Numbered from the stretch's first letter, positions 1 to 10,716 are shown. The stretch is DNA of 64,000 nt from Enterobacter cloacae complex sp. ECNIH7 (GCF_002208095.1 NZ_CP017990.1:3286001-3350000); one strand, 5' to 3'. Numbers and translations are program-made. The notes: a model not told the origin generated them from the letters alone.

Positions 1-582
1 GACCATGGCGTTATCGTCGGTCACCAGGTAACCGATCGAGTTGGTCGCCAGACCGTGGGCCATAATTGGCGCCATGTGGGTCCCGTCCGGCGAGGTGGGG
101 CGCTGGTTTTCCGCGCCCAGCATGTTCGGAATAGACGGACCGTAGATATCGGCATCCAGAATACCGACCTTTGCCCCTTCCGCTGCCAGCGCGAGCGCCA
201 GGTTAACGGCGGTAGAGGATTTCCCTACTCCGCCCTTGCCCGAGCTGACGGCAATGATATTTTTCACGCCGTTTACGCCAGGCTGGTTTTTCACGCGCTT
301 CAGCGTGGCGATGCTGTGGCTCAGCTTCCAGTCGATCGCCTTCGCACCGGTAATGCGCAGCAGCTCAGAGCTGGTCTGCTCTTTCAGCGCATCAAAGGCG
401 CTGGTCCAGACGAACGGCATCTGCAGCTCAATGTGCAGGGTATCGTCCAGCCAGGCAACGTGGTGTAACGCTTTCAGCGTAGTGAGATTGTGCTTCAGGG
501 TTGGATGCTGAAAGTTAGCCAGCGTCCCGGCGACCATTGCTCGTAAGGCTTCCGGTGATTTGGCCTGGGATAGAGAACTCAT
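1..582 (-). CDS. apbC: Iron-sulfur cluster carrier ATPase Mrp/ApbC (partial, C-terminus beyond window)
   Basis: This is the N-terminal 194 codons of the Mrp/NBP35-type P-loop ATPase that binds and transfers Fe-S clusters in the cytosol. The start ATG is at 582 and begins MSSLSQAKSPEAL. Residues about 1-90 form the MIP18-like N-terminal domain. The deviant Walker A loop SSGKGGVGKSST follows, then a LDADIYGPSIPNML stretch typical of the ParA/Mrp family. The frame stays open to base 1, so the C-terminal CxxC cluster ligands lie outside the window. It is divergent from metG across about 165 bp, the same arrangement as in E. coli. Identification is secure; only completeness is unknown. Confidence 0.95.
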   Translation of the reverse strand, partial: MSSLSQAKSPEALRAMVAGTLANFQHPTLKHNLTTLKALHHVAWLDDTLHIELQMPFVWTSAFDALKEQTSSELLRITGAKAIDWKLSHSIATLKRVKNQPGVNGVKNIIAVSSGKGGVGKSSTAVNLALALAAEGAKVGILDADIYGPSIPNMLGAENQRPTSPDGTHMAPIMAHGLATNSIGYLVTDDNAMV

Positions 583-748
583 CCCGACTCCTTTGTAGTT
601 GTTCTGAAAAAAGACGTGTAATTACCAAGTTTACCCCAGAGGTAACAATTATTCATTTATGGATTAATGCCCTTATCACTTGGCGTAGTTATTACCTTTC
701 GGGTAACATCAAAAACCCTTTTCACAGTTAAAAGAAGTAATGCCTACT

Positions 749-2782
749 ATGACTCAAGTCGCGAAGAAAATTCTGGTAACGTGCGCACTGCCGTACGCCA
801 ACGGCTCAATCCACCTCGGCCACATGCTGGAGCATATCCAGGCTGATGTCTGGGTCCGTTACCAGCGAATGCGCGGCCACGAGGTTAACTTCATCTGTGC
901 GGACGATGCTCACGGCACGCCGATCATGCTGAAAGCGCAGCAGCTGGGGATCTCCCCCGAGCAGATGATTGCCGAAATGAGTCAGGAGCATCAGACCGAT
1001 TTTGCTGGCTTTGACATCAGCTATGACAACTATCACTCCACGCACAGCGACGAAAACCGCGAGCTGTCGGAGCTGATCTACACCCGCCTGAAAGAGAACG
1101 GTTTTATCAAAAACCGCACCATCTCTCAGCTTTACGATCCGGAAAAAGGCATGTTCCTGCCGGACCGTTTCGTCAAAGGCACCTGTCCGAAATGTAAATC
1201 CCCGGACCAGTACGGCGATAACTGCGAAGTGTGCGGCGCAACCTACAGCCCGACCGAGCTTATCGAGCCGAAATCCGTGGTTTCCGGCGCCACGCCCGTC
1301 ATGCGTGACTCCGAGCACTTCTTCTTCGACCTGCCGTCCTTCAGCGAAATGCTGCAGGCGTGGACCCGCAGCGGCGCGCTGCAGGAGCAGGTGGCGAACA
1401 AAATGCAGGAGTGGTTCGAATCCGGCCTGCAGCAGTGGGATATCTCCCGCGATGCGCCGTACTTCGGCTTTGAAATCCCGAACGCGCCGGGCAAATACTT
1501 CTACGTCTGGCTGGACGCGCCAATCGGCTACATGGGCTCCTTCAAGAACCTGTGCGACAAGCGTGGCGACACCGTCAGCTTCGACGAATACTGGAAGAAA
1601 GATTCCACGGCAGAGCTGTATCACTTTATCGGTAAAGACATCGTTTATTTCCACAGCCTGTTCTGGCCGGCGATGCTGGAAGGCAGCAACTTCCGCAAGC
1701 CAACTAACCTGTTCGTACACGGCTACGTGACGGTGAACGGCGCGAAGATGTCCAAGTCTCGCGGGACGTTCATTAAGGCCAGCACCTGGCTGAACCACTT
1801 CGACGCGGACAGCCTGCGCTACTACTACACCGCGAAGCTCTCTTCCCGCATCGACGACATCGACCTGAACCTGGAAGATTTCGTGCAGCGCGTGAACGCG
1901 GACATCGTCAACAAGGTGGTGAACCTGGCCTCCCGTAACGCGGGCTTTATCGCCAAGCGTTTTGACGGCGTGATGGCGGCTGAACTGGCCGATCCTGACC
2001 TGTACAAAACCTTTACCGACGCGGCAGCCACCATTGGCGACGCGTGGGAAACCCGTGAGTTCGGTAAAGCCGTGCGCGAAATCATGGCCCTGGCTGACCT
2101 GGCAAACCGCTATGTGGACGAGCAGGCACCGTGGGTTGTCGCAAAACAGGAAGGTCGCGATGCTGACCTGCAGGCCATCTGCTCCATGGGCATCAACCTG
2201 TTCCGCGTGCTGATGACGTACCTGAAGCCGGTTCTGCCGCAGCTGGCAGCCCGCGCTGAAGCGTTCCTGAACACCGAACTGGCCTGGGATGCCATGGCGC
2301 AGCCGCTGCTCGGCCACAAGGTGAACACCTTTAAAGCGCTGTACAACCGCATCGAGATGAAGCAGGTTGAAGCCCTGGTGGAAGCGTCTAAAGAAGAGGT
2401 GAAGGCGGCTTCGGCACCGGTCACCGGCCCGCTGGCAGACGATCCGATTCAGGAGACCATTACCTTTGACGATTTCGCCAAAGTTGACCTGCGCGTGGCG
2501 CTGATCGAAAACGCGGAATTCGTGGAAGGATCTGACAAGCTGCTGCGCCTGACGCTGGATCTGGGCGGCGAGAAGCGTAACGTCTTCTCCGGCATCCGTT
2601 CAGCCTACCCGGACCCGCAGGTGCTGATCGGTCGTCAAACCGTGATGGTGGCGAACCTGGCGCCGCGCAAAATGCGCTTCGGCATCTCTGAAGGGATGGT
2701 GATGGCCGCAGGCCCTGGCGGGAAAGATATCTTCCTGTTAAGCCCTGACGAAGGCGCGAAGCCTGGCCAGCAGGTGAAATAA
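749..2782 (+). CDS. metG: Methionyl-tRNA synthetase
   Basis: This class I aminoacyl-tRNA synthetase charges tRNA-Met in the cytosol and is essential. The 677-residue protein has the HIGH-type motif (IHLGHMLEH) near residue 20, a zinc-binding insertion with CPKC and CEVC pairs (about 145-162), the KMSKS loop, and a C-terminal EMAP/Trbp111-like tRNA-binding domain (about 575-677) that mediates dimerisation. I chose the ATG at 749 (MTQVAKKI), which matches the E. coli start and length. An in-frame ATG at 740 would add three residues, but the AGAAG upstream sits only three bases from it. A strong terminator follows the stop. Nothing is broken or unusual. Confidence 0.98.
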   Translation: MTQVAKKILVTCALPYANGSIHLGHMLEHIQADVWVRYQRMRGHEVNFICADDAHGTPIMLKAQQLGISPEQMIAEMSQEHQTDFAGFDISYDNYHSTHSDENRELSELIYTRLKENGFIKNRTISQLYDPEKGMFLPDRFVKGTCPKCKSPDQYGDNCEVCGATYSPTELIEPKSVVSGATPVMRDSEHFFFDLPSFSEMLQAWTRSGALQEQVANKMQEWFESGLQQWDISRDAPYFGFEIPNAPGKYFYVWLDAPIGYMGSFKNLCDKRGDTVSFDEYWKKDSTAELYHFIGKDIVYFHSLFWPAMLEGSNFRKPTNLFVHGYVTVNGAKMSKSRGTFIKASTWLNHFDADSLRYYYTAKLSSRIDDIDLNLEDFVQRVNADIVNKVVNLASRNAGFIAKRFDGVMAAELADPDLYKTFTDAAATIGDAWETREFGKAVREIMALADLANRYVDEQAPWVVAKQEGRDADLQAICSMGINLFRVLMTYLKPVLPQLAARAEAFLNTELAWDAMAQPLLGHKVNTFKALYNRIEMKQVEALVEASKEEVKAASAPVTGPLADDPIQETITFDDFAKVDLRVALIENAEFVEGSDKLLRLTLDLGGEKRNVFSGIRSAYPDPQVLIGRQTVMVANLAPRKMRFGISEGMVMAAGPGGKDIFLLSPDEGAKPGQQVK

Positions 2783-2785
2783 CAA

Positions 2786-2815
2786 AAAAGCCGGAGATTC
2801 TCTCCGGCTTTTTTT
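2786..2815 (+). terminator. Rho-independent terminator after metG
   Basis: A ten-base-pair stem (AAGCCGGAGA / TCTCCGGCTT) with a three-base loop is followed by a run of T's, directly after the metG stop. A-rich sequence on the left arm means it may also act on transcripts from yehS on the other strand. Confidence 0.9.
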
Positions 2816-2828
2816 ATGGCGTTTTGTT

Positions 2829-2880
2829 TTCTCCCTCTCCACGTGGGAGGGGGTCGGGGTGAGGGCATCAGGCCGCACCC
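2829..2880 (-). repeat. Dispersed GC-rich intergenic repeat, family A copy 1
   Basis: Read on the minus strand, this resembles GCGGCCTGATGCCCTCACCC followed by CGACCCCCTCCCACGTGGAG. Closely related copies lie near 15735-15780, 18277-18356 and 41723-41777. Each is intergenic and next to a gene 3' end, with a small inverted repeat (CTCCC..GGGAG) inside. Confidence 0.75.
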
Positions 2881-2888
2881 TACCGCCT

Positions 2889-3359
2889 TTACGCCTTGGG
2901 GTGATGCACCCGGTGGGTCAGCCCGCGCAGGAAATTTCGCAGAAACTGGTCGCCGCACTCGCGGTAATTTTTATGATCCGGCGCGCGCATCATGGCGGTC
3001 ACTTCCGGCACGGATACGCGGTATTTTTGCTCCGTCATGATCGCCACGATATCGTCCGTTTTCAGCGAGAACGCGATACGCAGCTTTTTCAGCACCGTGT
3101 TGTTGTTCACCCGACGCTCCAGCGCCAGCTCTGGTGCGGCCGGATCTTTGCCACGCTTATCGTAAATCAGGCCGTTCAGGAAACCCGACAGAATGATGTC
3201 AGGGCAGCGGACAAAGCCCTCTTCGTCTTCTTTGGTCATCCACGTGTCAAAACTCGCAGACGTGGATTCCATATCGGACAGCGCAAGAATGCGCACCATG
3301 TCGTTATTGTTCGCTTTCAGGGTGTAGCGCAGGCTACGAAGAATGTCGTTACTTAGCAT
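2889..3359 (-). CDS. yehS: DUF1456 family protein YehS
   Basis: This is a 156-residue cytoplasmic protein of the DUF1456 family, which carries two related repeats of about 70 residues. The repeat signature can be seen as NDILRSLRY..NNNDMVRIL in the first half and NNNTVLKKLRIAFSLKTDDIV in the second. The start at 3359 gives MLSNDILRSL, matching E. coli YehS in start and length; in-frame codons further upstream would add an unconserved tail. No catalytic motif is recognisable and the function is unknown. It lies between metG (convergent) and btsR (same strand, 47 bp upstream), so it may be read with btsSR. Confidence 0.92.
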   Translation of the reverse strand: MLSNDILRSLRYTLKANNNDMVRILALSDMESTSASFDTWMTKEDEEGFVRCPDIILSGFLNGLIYDKRGKDPAAPELALERRVNNNTVLKKLRIAFSLKTDDIVAIMTEQKYRVSVPEVTAMMRAPDHKNYRECGDQFLRNFLRGLTHRVHHPKA

Positions 3360-3405
3360 AGAGCCTTCGAATGTCGATGATGCAATGGCGCGCAGTGTAC
3401 CAGTT

Positions 3406-4125
3406 TTACAGGCCAATCGCCTCTTTCAAACTCTTGAGATAGCGACGGCTGACGGGTACCGTTTGCCCGGCACGCAGCACCAGCTCGGCCTGGCCGTTAT
3501 CTTCCAGGCGAATCTCTTTCAGGTGCGCCATGTTCACCAGATACTGGCGATGGCAGCGGATCAGCGGCGTGCGGCTCTCCAGCGTGCGCAGGGTCAGCTC
3601 GGTAAACCCTTCGTTCCCTTCCGCGCTGGTGACAAACACCCCGCTCAGGCGGCTGCTGACAAACGCCACATCATCCATCTGCAGAAGATAAATCCGGCTG
3701 TGCCCGGTGCAGGGGATAAACTTCAGCGGCTGCTGGTTTTCCGGCAGCAGCGTGACGTCCTGTACGGTTCGCTCCTGGCGTAAACGGGTGAGCGTTTTTT
3801 CCAGACGCTTCTCTTCAATCGGCTTGAGTAAATAGTCAAACGCGTGCTCCTCAAAGGCCTTAACGGCATATTCGTCGAACGCCGTCAGAAACACGATGTA
3901 GGGGCGATGCGCCGGGTCGAGCATGCCGACCATCTCCAGCCCGCTAATGCGGGGCATCTGAATATCGAGGAACAGCACGTCCGGGCGCAGCTTGTGCACC
4001 GCGCCGATGGCCTCAATGGCGTTCGCGCACTCACCCACAATCTCAATATCTGGCTGCTCCTGCAGCAGAACGCGCAGGTTTTCTCGTGCCAGCGGCTCGT
4101 CATCCACGATCAGCACTCTTAACAT
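3406..4125 (-). CDS. btsR: Response regulator BtsR (LytTR family)
   Basis: This DNA-binding response regulator is the partner of the pyruvate-sensing kinase BtsS; in E. coli the pair activates the pyruvate transporter gene btsT (yjiY). The 239-residue protein has an N-terminal receiver domain with the acidic pair VDDE near residue 8 and the phospho-acceptor Asp54 in [10 protein letters not shown]-terminal LytTR domain (about 135-239) contains [12 protein letters not shown] and ends [16 protein letters not shown]. Its start overlaps the end of btsS by 7 bp, which indicates translational coupling. No btsT copy lies in this window. Confidence 0.96.
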   Translation of the reverse strand: MLRVLIVDDEPLARENLRVLLQEQPDIEIVGECANAIEAIGAVHKLRPDVLFLDIQMPRISGLEMVGMLDPAHRPYIVFLTAFDEYAVKAFEEHAFDYLLKPIEEKRLEKTLTRLRQERTVQDVTLLPENQQPLKFIPCTGHSRIYLLQMDDVAFVSSRLSGVFVTSAEGNEGFTELTLRTLESRTPLIRCHRQYLVNMAHLKEIRLEDNGQAELVLRAGQTVPVSRRYLKSLKEAIGL

Positions 4126-5804
4126 GCGTTTTCCTCCAGCGGCAGTCGTACGGTAATACGGGTAAATCGGTCTGGCTCACAGGCGACGCTAATCCCACAG
4201 TCGTCGCCAAAATGGGCGCGCAGGCGTTTATCCACCAGGCTCATCCCCAAACCGCCGGAGGCGGAAGGCTGATAAAGCCCGGCATTATCTTCAATATCCA
4301 GCACCAGATGGTGGTTGAAACGGCTGGCGGCAATGGTTATCTCCCCCGTTCCCAGAAGCTGTGACGTGCCGTGTTTAATGGCGTTTTCGACTATAGGCTG
4401 CAGGGTAAAGGCAGGGAGATGCTGATACGCCAGCTCGTCCGGAACGGAGAGCGACACCTGCAGGCGCGACTGGAAACGCGCCTGCTCGATCTGCAGATAG
4501 GCATTCACATGCTCAATCTCATCGGCGAGGGTCACGATCTCGGACGGCCGTTTCAGGTTCTTACGGAAAAAGGTCGACAGAAACTGCACCAGCTGCGCGG
4601 CCTGATCGCTGTCGCGGCGGATCACCGCTTTGAGCGTGTTGAGGGCATTAAACAGGAAATGCGGGTTGACCTGAGCATGCAGCAGCTTAATTTCGGACTG
4701 CGTCAGCAGGGCTTTCTGCCGTTCATACTGCCCGGCGAGGATTTGCGCGGACAGCAGCTGGGCTATCCCCTCCCCCAGCGTGCGGTTGATGGAGCTGAAG
4801 AGACGGTTTTTGGCCTCATACAGCTTAATAGTCCCCATCACCCGCTGATTTTCCCCGCGCAGCGGAATTACCAGCGTGGAACCCAGCTTGCACTGCGGAT
4901 GCAGCGAACAGCGGTAAGGCACTTCGTTACCGTCGGCATACACCACCTCACCGGTTTCGATGGCGCGCAGCGTATAGGCTGAGGAGATCGGTTTACCCGG
5001 CAGATGGTGATCGTCCCCGGTGCCGGTAAAGGCCAGCAGCCGCTCGCGGTCGGTTATGGCCACCGCGCCGATATCCAGCTCCTTGTAAAGCACCTGTGCG
5101 ACCTTCATGCTGTTCTCTTCGTTAAACCCCTGGCGCAGGATCCCTTCGGTCGAGGCGGCGACCTTCAGCGCCGTGGCGGAAAACGCCGAGGTGTACTTCT
5201 CAAACATGGCGCGCTTGTCGAGCAGAATGCGCATAAACAGCGCCGCGCCCACGGTGTTGGTGACCATCATCGGGGCGGCAATACTGCTGACCAGGTGCAG
5301 CGCATCCTCAAACGGACGGGCAATGAGCAGAATGATCGCCATCTGCGCCACTTCGGCCACAAAGGTAATGGCACCGGCGGTAAGCGGGCTAAAGACTCTA
5401 TCCGGGCGGCCGCGTTTGATCATGTAGCTGTGCACCAGCCCGCCGAGCAGCCCTTCCACGATCGTCGAGATCATGCAGCTGAGCGCCGTCATCCCGCCCA
5501 TGGAATAGCGATGCAGCCCCCCGGTTAAGCCGACAAGCCCACCGACGACGGGACCGCCCAGCAGCCCGCCCATCACCGCGCCGATAGCGCGCGTGTTGGC
5601 AATAGAGTCTTCGATATGGAGACCAAAATAGGTCCCCATAATGCAGAAAATAGAGAAGGTAACGTAGCAGAGCAGCTTATGCGGCAGGCGTACGGTAACC
5701 TGCATCAGCGGGATAAACAGGCGCGTTTTGCTCATCAGCCAGGCTATGACCAGAAACACGCACATCTGCTGAAGCAACAGCAGCACCAGATTAAACTCGT
5801 ACAT
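4119..5804 (-). CDS. btsS: Pyruvate-sensing histidine kinase BtsS (LytS type)
   Basis: This inner-membrane sensor kinase responds to extracellular pyruvate and phosphorylates BtsR. The 561-residue protein begins with a 5TMR-LYT transmembrane sensor region (about 1-200, with the [18 protein letters not shown] repeat typical of LytS proteins). A GAF-like domain follows (about 220-350), then the kinase domain with the phospho-accepting His in [10 protein letters not shown] and a C-terminal HATPase region (VENAIKHG). The ATG at 5804 matches E. coli; an in-frame TTG at 5810 would add two residues. It forms an operon with btsR. Confidence 0.96.
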   Translation of the reverse strand: MYEFNLVLLLLQQMCVFLVIAWLMSKTRLFIPLMQVTVRLPHKLLCYVTFSIFCIMGTYFGLHIEDSIANTRAIGAVMGGLLGGPVVGGLVGLTGGLHRYSMGGMTALSCMISTIVEGLLGGLVHSYMIKRGRPDRVFSPLTAGAITFVAEVAQMAIILLIARPFEDALHLVSSIAAPMMVTNTVGAALFMRILLDKRAMFEKYTSAFSATALKVAASTEGILRQGFNEENSMKVAQVLYKELDIGAVAITDRERLLAFTGTGDDHHLPGKPISSAYTLRAIETGEVVYADGNEVPYRCSLHPQCKLGSTLVIPLRGENQRVMGTIKLYEAKNRLFSSINRTLGEGIAQLLSAQILAGQYERQKALLTQSEIKLLHAQVNPHFLFNALNTLKAVIRRDSDQAAQLVQFLSTFFRKNLKRPSEIVTLADEIEHVNAYLQIEQARFQSRLQVSLSVPDELAYQHLPAFTLQPIVENAIKHGTSQLLGTGEITIAASRFNHHLVLDIEDNAGLYQPSASGGLGMSLVDKRLRAHFGDDCGISVACEPDRFTRITVRLPLEENAC

Positions 5805-5981
5805 ACTCAAAACCGCACACGCTAAAAACGCGTAACATACACTGATGCGGGTTTACTTTCTTTGAAGCATCCCAAAAAAGCGCAAAATCGTGTCCGTTAT
5901 CACACCTTTTTCTGAATATCGCGCATGCTTCGCATTGTTTGTTCAAAAATCAATCAATTCTTCCTGGTTCGTCAAAGTGGG

Positions 5982-5992
5982 TCTACAGTTAA
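5982..5992 (+). promoter_or_regulatory. Sigma-S-like -10 element of mlrA
   Basis: TCTACAGTTAA matches the sigma-S -10 consensus KCTAYRCTTAA at 10 of 11 positions and lies 30 bp before the mlrA start. E. coli mlrA is known to depend on RpoS, which fits. The transcription start is inferred, not measured. Confidence 0.55.
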
Positions 5993-6021
5993 GCTGGGAA
6001 CGCGTAAGCCAGGGGGCGAAT

Positions 6022-6762
6022 ATGGCGCTTTACACGATAGGTGAAGTGGCACTCCTTTGTGATATCAATCCCGTTACCCTACGGGCGTGGCAGCGACGGT
6101 ATGGATTGCTTAAACCGCAGAGGACCGACGGTGGGCATCGCCTTTTCAATGAGGCCGATATCGACCGCATCCGCGAAATTAAAAGCTGGATCGACAACGG
6201 AGTGCAGGTCGGCAAAGTGAAGTCCCTGCTGAGCCATGATGACCCGGACACGCAACACCTCTGGCGCGAACAACAGGAAACCCTGCTGCGGCTCCTGCAG
6301 GCGGGCAACCTGCAGCGCCTGCGCGGATGGATAAAAGAGCAGGGTCGCGATTATCCGGCGCAGACGCTGATCTCCCATCTTTTCATTCCGCTCCGGCGAC
6401 GCCTGCAGTGCCAGCAGTCCACCCTGCAGGCGCTGCTCAGCATGCTCGACGGCGTGCTGATCAACTACATTGCCGTCTGCCTTGCCTCAGCGAAGAACAA
6501 GGCCGGAAAAGATGCGCTGGTTGTCGGCTGGAACGTGCACGATACCACCCGCCTGTGGCTGGAAGCGTGGATTGCGACCCAGAAGGGCTGGCGCGTGGAT
6601 GTTCTGGCGCACTCGCTGGCGCAGCTCAAACCTGAGTTTTTCGACGGCCAGACCCTGCTGGTCTGGTGTGGAGAAGTGCCCTCCGCCTCGCAGCAGCAGC
6701 TGCTGACGGAATGGCGTGAGAATGGTTACCCGGTCTATTCCCTTGGCCCGGATGAGCCATAA
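6022..6762 (+). CDS. mlrA: MerR-family regulator MlrA (csgD activator)
   Basis: This is a DNA-binding activator that, in E. coli and Salmonella, is needed for csgD expression and so for curli and biofilm matrix. The 246-residue protein has a MerR winged helix-turn-helix at the N-terminus (YTIGEVALLCDINPVTLRAW..GLLKPQRTDGGHRLF). A long C-terminal region follows that resembles a B12-binding-type fold without the cobalamin His motif. The ATG at 6022 follows AGGGGGCG and matches the E. coli start; the upstream in-frame extension to 5890 is not conserved and overlaps the likely promoter. A sigma-S-like -10 precedes it. Confidence 0.95.
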   Translation: MALYTIGEVALLCDINPVTLRAWQRRYGLLKPQRTDGGHRLFNEADIDRIREIKSWIDNGVQVGKVKSLLSHDDPDTQHLWREQQETLLRLLQAGNLQRLRGWIKEQGRDYPAQTLISHLFIPLRRRLQCQQSTLQALLSMLDGVLINYIAVCLASAKNKAGKDALVVGWNVHDTTRLWLEAWIATQKGWRVDVLAHSLAQLKPEFFDGQTLLVWCGEVPSASQQQLLTEWRENGYPVYSLGPDEP

Positions 6763-6831
6763 CGGCATTTAATGGTTCATTAACAGCTGCGCTTCACCGT
6801 ATAATTGTTCCGTTAACAACAGGAGCACATG

Positions 6832-6945
6832 ATGAAGGCAACCAAACTGGCCATTATTACCCTTTTTGTCCTGATGGCCGTGAGCGGTATTGGCGGCGTG
6901 ATGCTGGCAGGATACTCGTTTATTGTTCGCGGCGGTGTCGGCTGA
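6832..6945 (+). CDS. yohO: Small membrane protein YohO (DUF5951)
   Basis: This is a 37-residue single-span membrane protein starting [12 protein letters not shown] and containing [17 protein letters not shown], which matches the conserved C-terminal half of E. coli YohO. Function is unknown. AGGAG at 6821-6825 is best spaced for the ATG at 6832; an ATG directly before it at 6829 would add one Met. The last 26 bp overlap the 3' end of yehW on the opposite strand, so the two genes are convergent and overlapping. Confidence 0.85.
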   Translation: MKATKLAIITLFVLMAVSGIGGVMLAGYSFIVRGGVG

Positions 6946-7657
6946 GGTACAGAGCCAGCCTCTCAAAAAGGCGATCGACGACGATTGCCGCCAGCGCGAC
7001 CAGCACCGCCCCCTGCACGATATAAGCCGTATTAAACCCGCTCAGGCCGATAATAATCGGCGTTCCCAGCGTATTGGCACCGACCGTAGACGCAATGGTC
7101 GCCGTCCCGATGTTAATAATCACCGACGTGCGGATCCCGGCAATGATAACCGGCGCCGCAAGCGGCAGTTCAACCTTGCGCAGCCGCTGACCGCGACTCA
7201 TCCCCATCCCTTCTGCCACGCTCAGCACTGACGCCGGTACCGCCGCGAGGCCCGCCAGCGTGCCCTGCAGCACCGGCAATACGCCGTATAAAATCAGCGC
7301 AATAATGGCGGGCTGCTGACCAAAGCCCATCACCGGAACCGCTATCGCCAGCACCGCCACCGGGGGAAACGTCTGGCCAATCGCCGCTATCGTCTCCACC
7401 AGCGGACGAAACTCCTTGCCCGCAGGCCGCGTAACCGCGATACCTGCCCCAACCCCCAACACAACCGCGATGGCGCTTGAGAGCGCCACCAGCCAGAGAT
7501 GCGCCAGGGCGAGATTAATAAAGCTCTCCTGCTGATAAACCGGCCGCGGCAGCCCCGGAAAAAGGGTGTTAAACAGCGCCGCGCTGTGGGGCATCAGAAA
7601 CAGTAAGGCGACAAAGAGCGCTACCAGCCAGAGGAGCGGATCACGCAGTGCCTTCAC
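6920..7657 (-). CDS. yehW: Osmoprotectant ABC transporter permease YehW
   Basis: This inner-membrane permease belongs to the YehZYXW ABC importer. In E. coli the system (also called OsmF-YehYXW) is sigma-S and osmotically induced and binds glycine betaine with low affinity. The 245-residue protein has about six transmembrane segments and the BPD_transp_1 fold. The EAA-like loop is seen in [25 protein letters not shown]. It starts with GTG at 7657 and overlaps the end of yehX by 17 bp, so the pair is probably translationally coupled. It is the last gene of the operon and its 3' end overlaps yohO. Confidence 0.94.
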   Translation of the reverse strand: MKALRDPLLWLVALFVALLFLMPHSAALFNTLFPGLPRPVYQQESFINLALAHLWLVALSSAIAVVLGVGAGIAVTRPAGKEFRPLVETIAAIGQTFPPVAVLAIAVPVMGFGQQPAIIALILYGVLPVLQGTLAGLAAVPASVLSVAEGMGMSRGQRLRKVELPLAAPVIIAGIRTSVIINIGTATIASTVGANTLGTPIIIGLSGFNTAYIVQGAVLVALAAIVVDRLFERLALYLSRHRREQ

Positions 7658-8591
7658 GCGTCACCTCCCCGGCTAGCAGATCGCGAAAATGTAAGGTTCC
7701 GCATGGCGTACCACGCGCGTCCGAGACGGGCAATACCTCGCACTGGCGCGCGACAAACGCCGAGAGGGCATCCCGCAGGCTCATCTGCGCCTGCAGCGGT
7801 TCGCCGCTGACCGACACCTTCTCCCGACGCATATAGTCGCTGACCGTCCGCAGGGAGAGCAGCCTCACGCCCAGCTCGCTGCGTCCAAAAAACTCGCGCA
7901 CAAAGTCGTTCTTCGGCCATGTTAATAGCTCAAGCGGCGAGCCCTGCTGCACCACTTCGCCATGATCCATCAGCACCAGATGGTCGGCCAGGCGCAGAGC
8001 TTCATCTATATCGTGCGTCACGAGAACGATCGTGCGTCCGAGAATGCGGTGAATGCGGGTCATCTCCGCCTGCAGCGCGCCGCGCGTGACCGGATCCAGC
8101 GCGCCGAAGGGTTCATCCATCAGCAGCACCTGCGGGTTAGCCGCCAGCGCGCGCGCCACGCCCACGCGCTGCTGCTGGCCTCCGGAAAGCTGGTGCGGAT
8201 AGCGATCGCGCAGCGCGGGCTCCAGCCCCAGGAGCGACATGAGTTCATCCACCCGGTCAGCGATTTTTGCCCGCGACCATTTCTCCAGCTGCAGCACGGT
8301 GGCGATGTTCTGCGCCACCGTCCAGTGCGGAAACAGGCCGATAGACTGAATGGCATAGCCCATCCGGCGACGCAGCTCCAGCACCGGCAGGCTGCGGATC
8401 TCTTCTCCGGCAAAGCGGATCACCCCGCTGTCATGCTCAACCAGGCGGTTGATCATCTTCAGGGTGGTGGATTTTCCCGAGCCCGAGGTGCCAATCAGCA
8501 CGGAAAACGCCCCCTCGGCAAAGTTCAGGTTCAGATGGCTCGCCGCCGGGCGACCGGCAAAGGTTTTACTGACATCATGAAATTCAATCAT
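7641..8591 (-). CDS. yehX: Osmoprotectant ABC transporter ATP-binding protein YehX
   Basis: This is the ATPase subunit of the YehZYXW importer. The 316-residue protein carries Walker [11 protein letters not shown], the ABC signature [15 protein letters not shown], Walker [13 protein letters not shown] and the H-loop [13 protein letters not shown]-terminal extension (about 245-316) resembles a partial CBS-type regulatory region, as in OpuCA/ProV relatives. The start at 8591 ([11 protein letters not shown]) is the conserved one; the longer frame upstream only reads antisense-like sequence inside yehY. It overlaps yehY by 8 bp at its start and yehW at its end. Confidence 0.95.
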   Translation of the reverse strand: MIEFHDVSKTFAGRPAASHLNLNFAEGAFSVLIGTSGSGKSTTLKMINRLVEHDSGVIRFAGEEIRSLPVLELRRRMGYAIQSIGLFPHWTVAQNIATVLQLEKWSRAKIADRVDELMSLLGLEPALRDRYPHQLSGGQQQRVGVARALAANPQVLLMDEPFGALDPVTRGALQAEMTRIHRILGRTIVLVTHDIDEALRLADHLVLMDHGEVVQQGSPLELLTWPKNDFVREFFGRSELGVRLLSLRTVSDYMRREKVSVSGEPLQAQMSLRDALSAFVARQCEVLPVSDARGTPCGTLHFRDLLAGEVTREGTA

Positions 8592-9741
8592 TGGCTCTTC
8601 TCCTGAGCAGCGCGAGCCATAAGGCAAACAGCGCGTCGACGACAACCGCCAGCGCAATCGTGGGCACCACGCCCAGCAACACCAGATCGAGGGCACTGCT
8701 GAGCAGCCCCTGGAACACCAGCGCGCCAAAGCCGCCCGCACCAATCAGCGCCGCTATCACCGCCATGCCGACGGTTTGTACCGCCACCACCCGCAGGCTG
8801 CGCAGCAGCAGGGGCAGCGCCAGGGGGAGCTGAATTTTCCAGAAACACTGCCGCGCGCTCATCCCCATTGCATGGGCGCTTTCAAGCACATCCGGCGCGA
8901 CCTGGCCCAGGCCCGCGACCACGCCGCGCACCAGCGGCAGCAGCGCATACAGCACCAGCGCGATAAGCGCGGGCGTTAACCCCGTTCCGGCTATGCCGAG
9001 CGTTCCCAGCACCGGAAATGACTTAACCAGCCCGGCCAGCGGGGCAATCAGCAGGCCAAACAGCGCGACGGAAGGTATGGTCTGGATCACGTTGAGTACG
9101 GTAAAGATCCCGCCCTGGCGTGAAGGATGACGATAGCACCACATGCCGAGCGGTATCCCGATCAGCAGAGCCGGGATCAGCGTGCCAAAAAGGATCGTCA
9201 GGTGTTGCGCAAGGGCATCATCAAACACCTCCTGACGGTTGGCGTACTCTTTCAGCAGAGAGAGATTGTTCAGCTCACCGCTGAACAGCAGGAACAAGGG
9301 AATGCACCATATCTGCGCGTTGAGCACCCAGCGCCAGACGGCGCTGGAGATGAGTCGACGAATGGCGTCGCTGCTGGCCAGCAGACACAGCGCCAGCCAC
9401 AGCCAGAGGCCGCTGCCCACCGTGGTTCTCGCCAGCGGGCTTTCCGCCGAAGCCATATGCGTCGCCGCCTGCCCGGCTCCCCAGAAGAGGAGGATAAACA
9501 GCCCTTCAGCAAGGAGCAGCGTCAGCCACTGCGCCGTGCGGCCTTGCCAGAGCGATAGCGCAACCCACGCGCCCAGCGCCGCGGCCAGCCACCACGGCGT
9601 GAACGCCCATACTTCCCAGAGATAGCGCCCTTCCCCTGACATCAGACGGTTAGGTGCGACATTCACAAACGGCAGCGCGACCGCCGCGATGGCCACGCAG
9701 GCCAGCAGCAGCAGTACGCGGTTATGACATTTTATTGGCAC
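8584..9741 (-). CDS. yehY: Osmoprotectant ABC transporter permease YehY
   Basis: This is the second and larger permease of the YehZYXW system: 385 residues, the same as E. coli YehY. The N-terminal third holds extra hydrophobic segments not found in YehW. The C-terminal part is a BPD_transp_1 domain with an EAA-type loop ([22 protein letters not shown]). The start is GTG at 9741, only 12 bp after the yehZ stop, so the genes are clearly co-transcribed. It acts in the inner membrane, pairing with YehW and the ATPase YehX. Confidence 0.94.
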   Translation of the reverse strand: MPIKCHNRVLLLLACVAIAAVALPFVNVAPNRLMSGEGRYLWEVWAFTPWWLAAALGAWVALSLWQGRTAQWLTLLLAEGLFILLFWGAGQAATHMASAESPLARTTVGSGLWLWLALCLLASSDAIRRLISSAVWRWVLNAQIWCIPLFLLFSGELNNLSLLKEYANRQEVFDDALAQHLTILFGTLIPALLIGIPLGMWCYRHPSRQGGIFTVLNVIQTIPSVALFGLLIAPLAGLVKSFPVLGTLGIAGTGLTPALIALVLYALLPLVRGVVAGLGQVAPDVLESAHAMGMSARQCFWKIQLPLALPLLLRSLRVVAVQTVGMAVIAALIGAGGFGALVFQGLLSSALDLVLLGVVPTIALAVVVDALFALWLALLRRRAND

Positions 9742-9753
9742 AGCCCTTTCCCG

Positions 9754-10671
9754 TTACTTCACAAGCCCTTGTTGTTTCAGGAAGTCGGCGGCCACTTTTT
9801 TGGCATCCAGCCCCTCGACGGCAATGCTGGCATTCAGCTGCTGCAGCGTTTTTTCATCCAGCTTTTCGAAGACCGGTTTGAGCCATTCTGCAATCTCCGG
9901 ATAGGCTTTCAGCACCGACTCACGTACGACCGGGGTCGGAGCGTAAATCGGCTGTACGCCTTTTGGATCGGTCAGGGTTTGCAGGCCGAGCGCCGCAACC
10001 GGGCCGTCGGTGCCGTAGGCCATTGCCGCGTTAACGCCGGAAGTTTGCTGCGCCGCCGCCTTGATGGTTACCGCCGTATCCCCGCCCGCCAGCGAGAGCA
10101 GCTGCGCCTGGTCGAGCTTGAAGTCGTAGGCTTTTTCGAACGCCGGGAGCGCGTCAGGACGCTCGATAAACTCCGCGGACGCAGCCAGCTTAAAGTCGCC
10201 CTTCTCTTTCAGATAGCGGCTGAGATCCGCCAGAGACGTCAGCTTACCTTTCTCCGCCACGTCCTTGCGCACGGCGATAGTCCAGGTGTTGTTGGCCGGG
10301 GCCGGCGTCAGCCAGACCAGCTTGTTCTGTTCCGCGTCGAGTTTTTTGACTTTCTCATACCCGGCTTTGGCGTTTTTCCATGCCGGATCGTTTTCATCTT
10401 TGAAGAAGAATGCCCCGTTGCCGGTGTATTCCGGATAGATATCCAGCTCGCCGGAGGTGATCGCCCCGCGCACGACGGGCGTGGTGCCGAGCTGAACTTT
10501 ATTGACGGTTTTCACGCCGTGGCTTTCCAGCACCTGCAAAATAATATTGCCGAGCAGCGCGCCTTCGGTATCGATCTTTGAGCCCACTTTTACCGGCTCC
10601 GCCGCCTGTAACGGCAGACTCAGTGCCGCCAGCAGCACCGCAGATCCCAACATCCCCTTTGCAATCGTCAT
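9754..10671 (-). CDS. yehZ: Periplasmic osmoprotectant-binding protein YehZ (OsmF)
   Basis: This is the substrate-binding protein of the YehZYXW importer, 305 residues as in E. coli. It has a cleavable signal peptide ending LSLPLQAAEP, then an OpuAC-type quaternary-amine-binding domain (VKVGSKIDTEGALLGNIILQVLESHG). It is the first gene of the four-gene operon. A sigma-S-like -10 lies about 50 bp upstream, in keeping with the known RpoS control of this operon in E. coli. No unusual residues or breaks are seen. Confidence 0.95.
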   Translation of the reverse strand: MTIAKGMLGSAVLLAALSLPLQAAEPVKVGSKIDTEGALLGNIILQVLESHGVKTVNKVQLGTTPVVRGAITSGELDIYPEYTGNGAFFFKDENDPAWKNAKAGYEKVKKLDAEQNKLVWLTPAPANNTWTIAVRKDVAEKGKLTSLADLSRYLKEKGDFKLAASAEFIERPDALPAFEKAYDFKLDQAQLLSLAGGDTAVTIKAAAQQTSGVNAAMAYGTDGPVAALGLQTLTDPKGVQPIYAPTPVVRESVLKAYPEIAEWLKPVFEKLDEKTLQQLNASIAVEGLDAKKVAADFLKQQGLVK

Positions 10672-10716
10672 TACGCTATCCTCATTTTTTTATCGCCTTT
10701 TTCAGAGGCTTGAGAG

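Noticed and set aside
806..2317. 503-codon open frame on the minus strand opposite metG
   Set aside because: It is the mirror of a GC-rich conserved gene. The translation has no recognisable family or ribosome-binding site, and metG is certain.
5892..5912. CRP site before mlrA (GTGTCCGTTATCACAC)
   Set aside because: Only one half-site is good, so it falls below the level I would accept.
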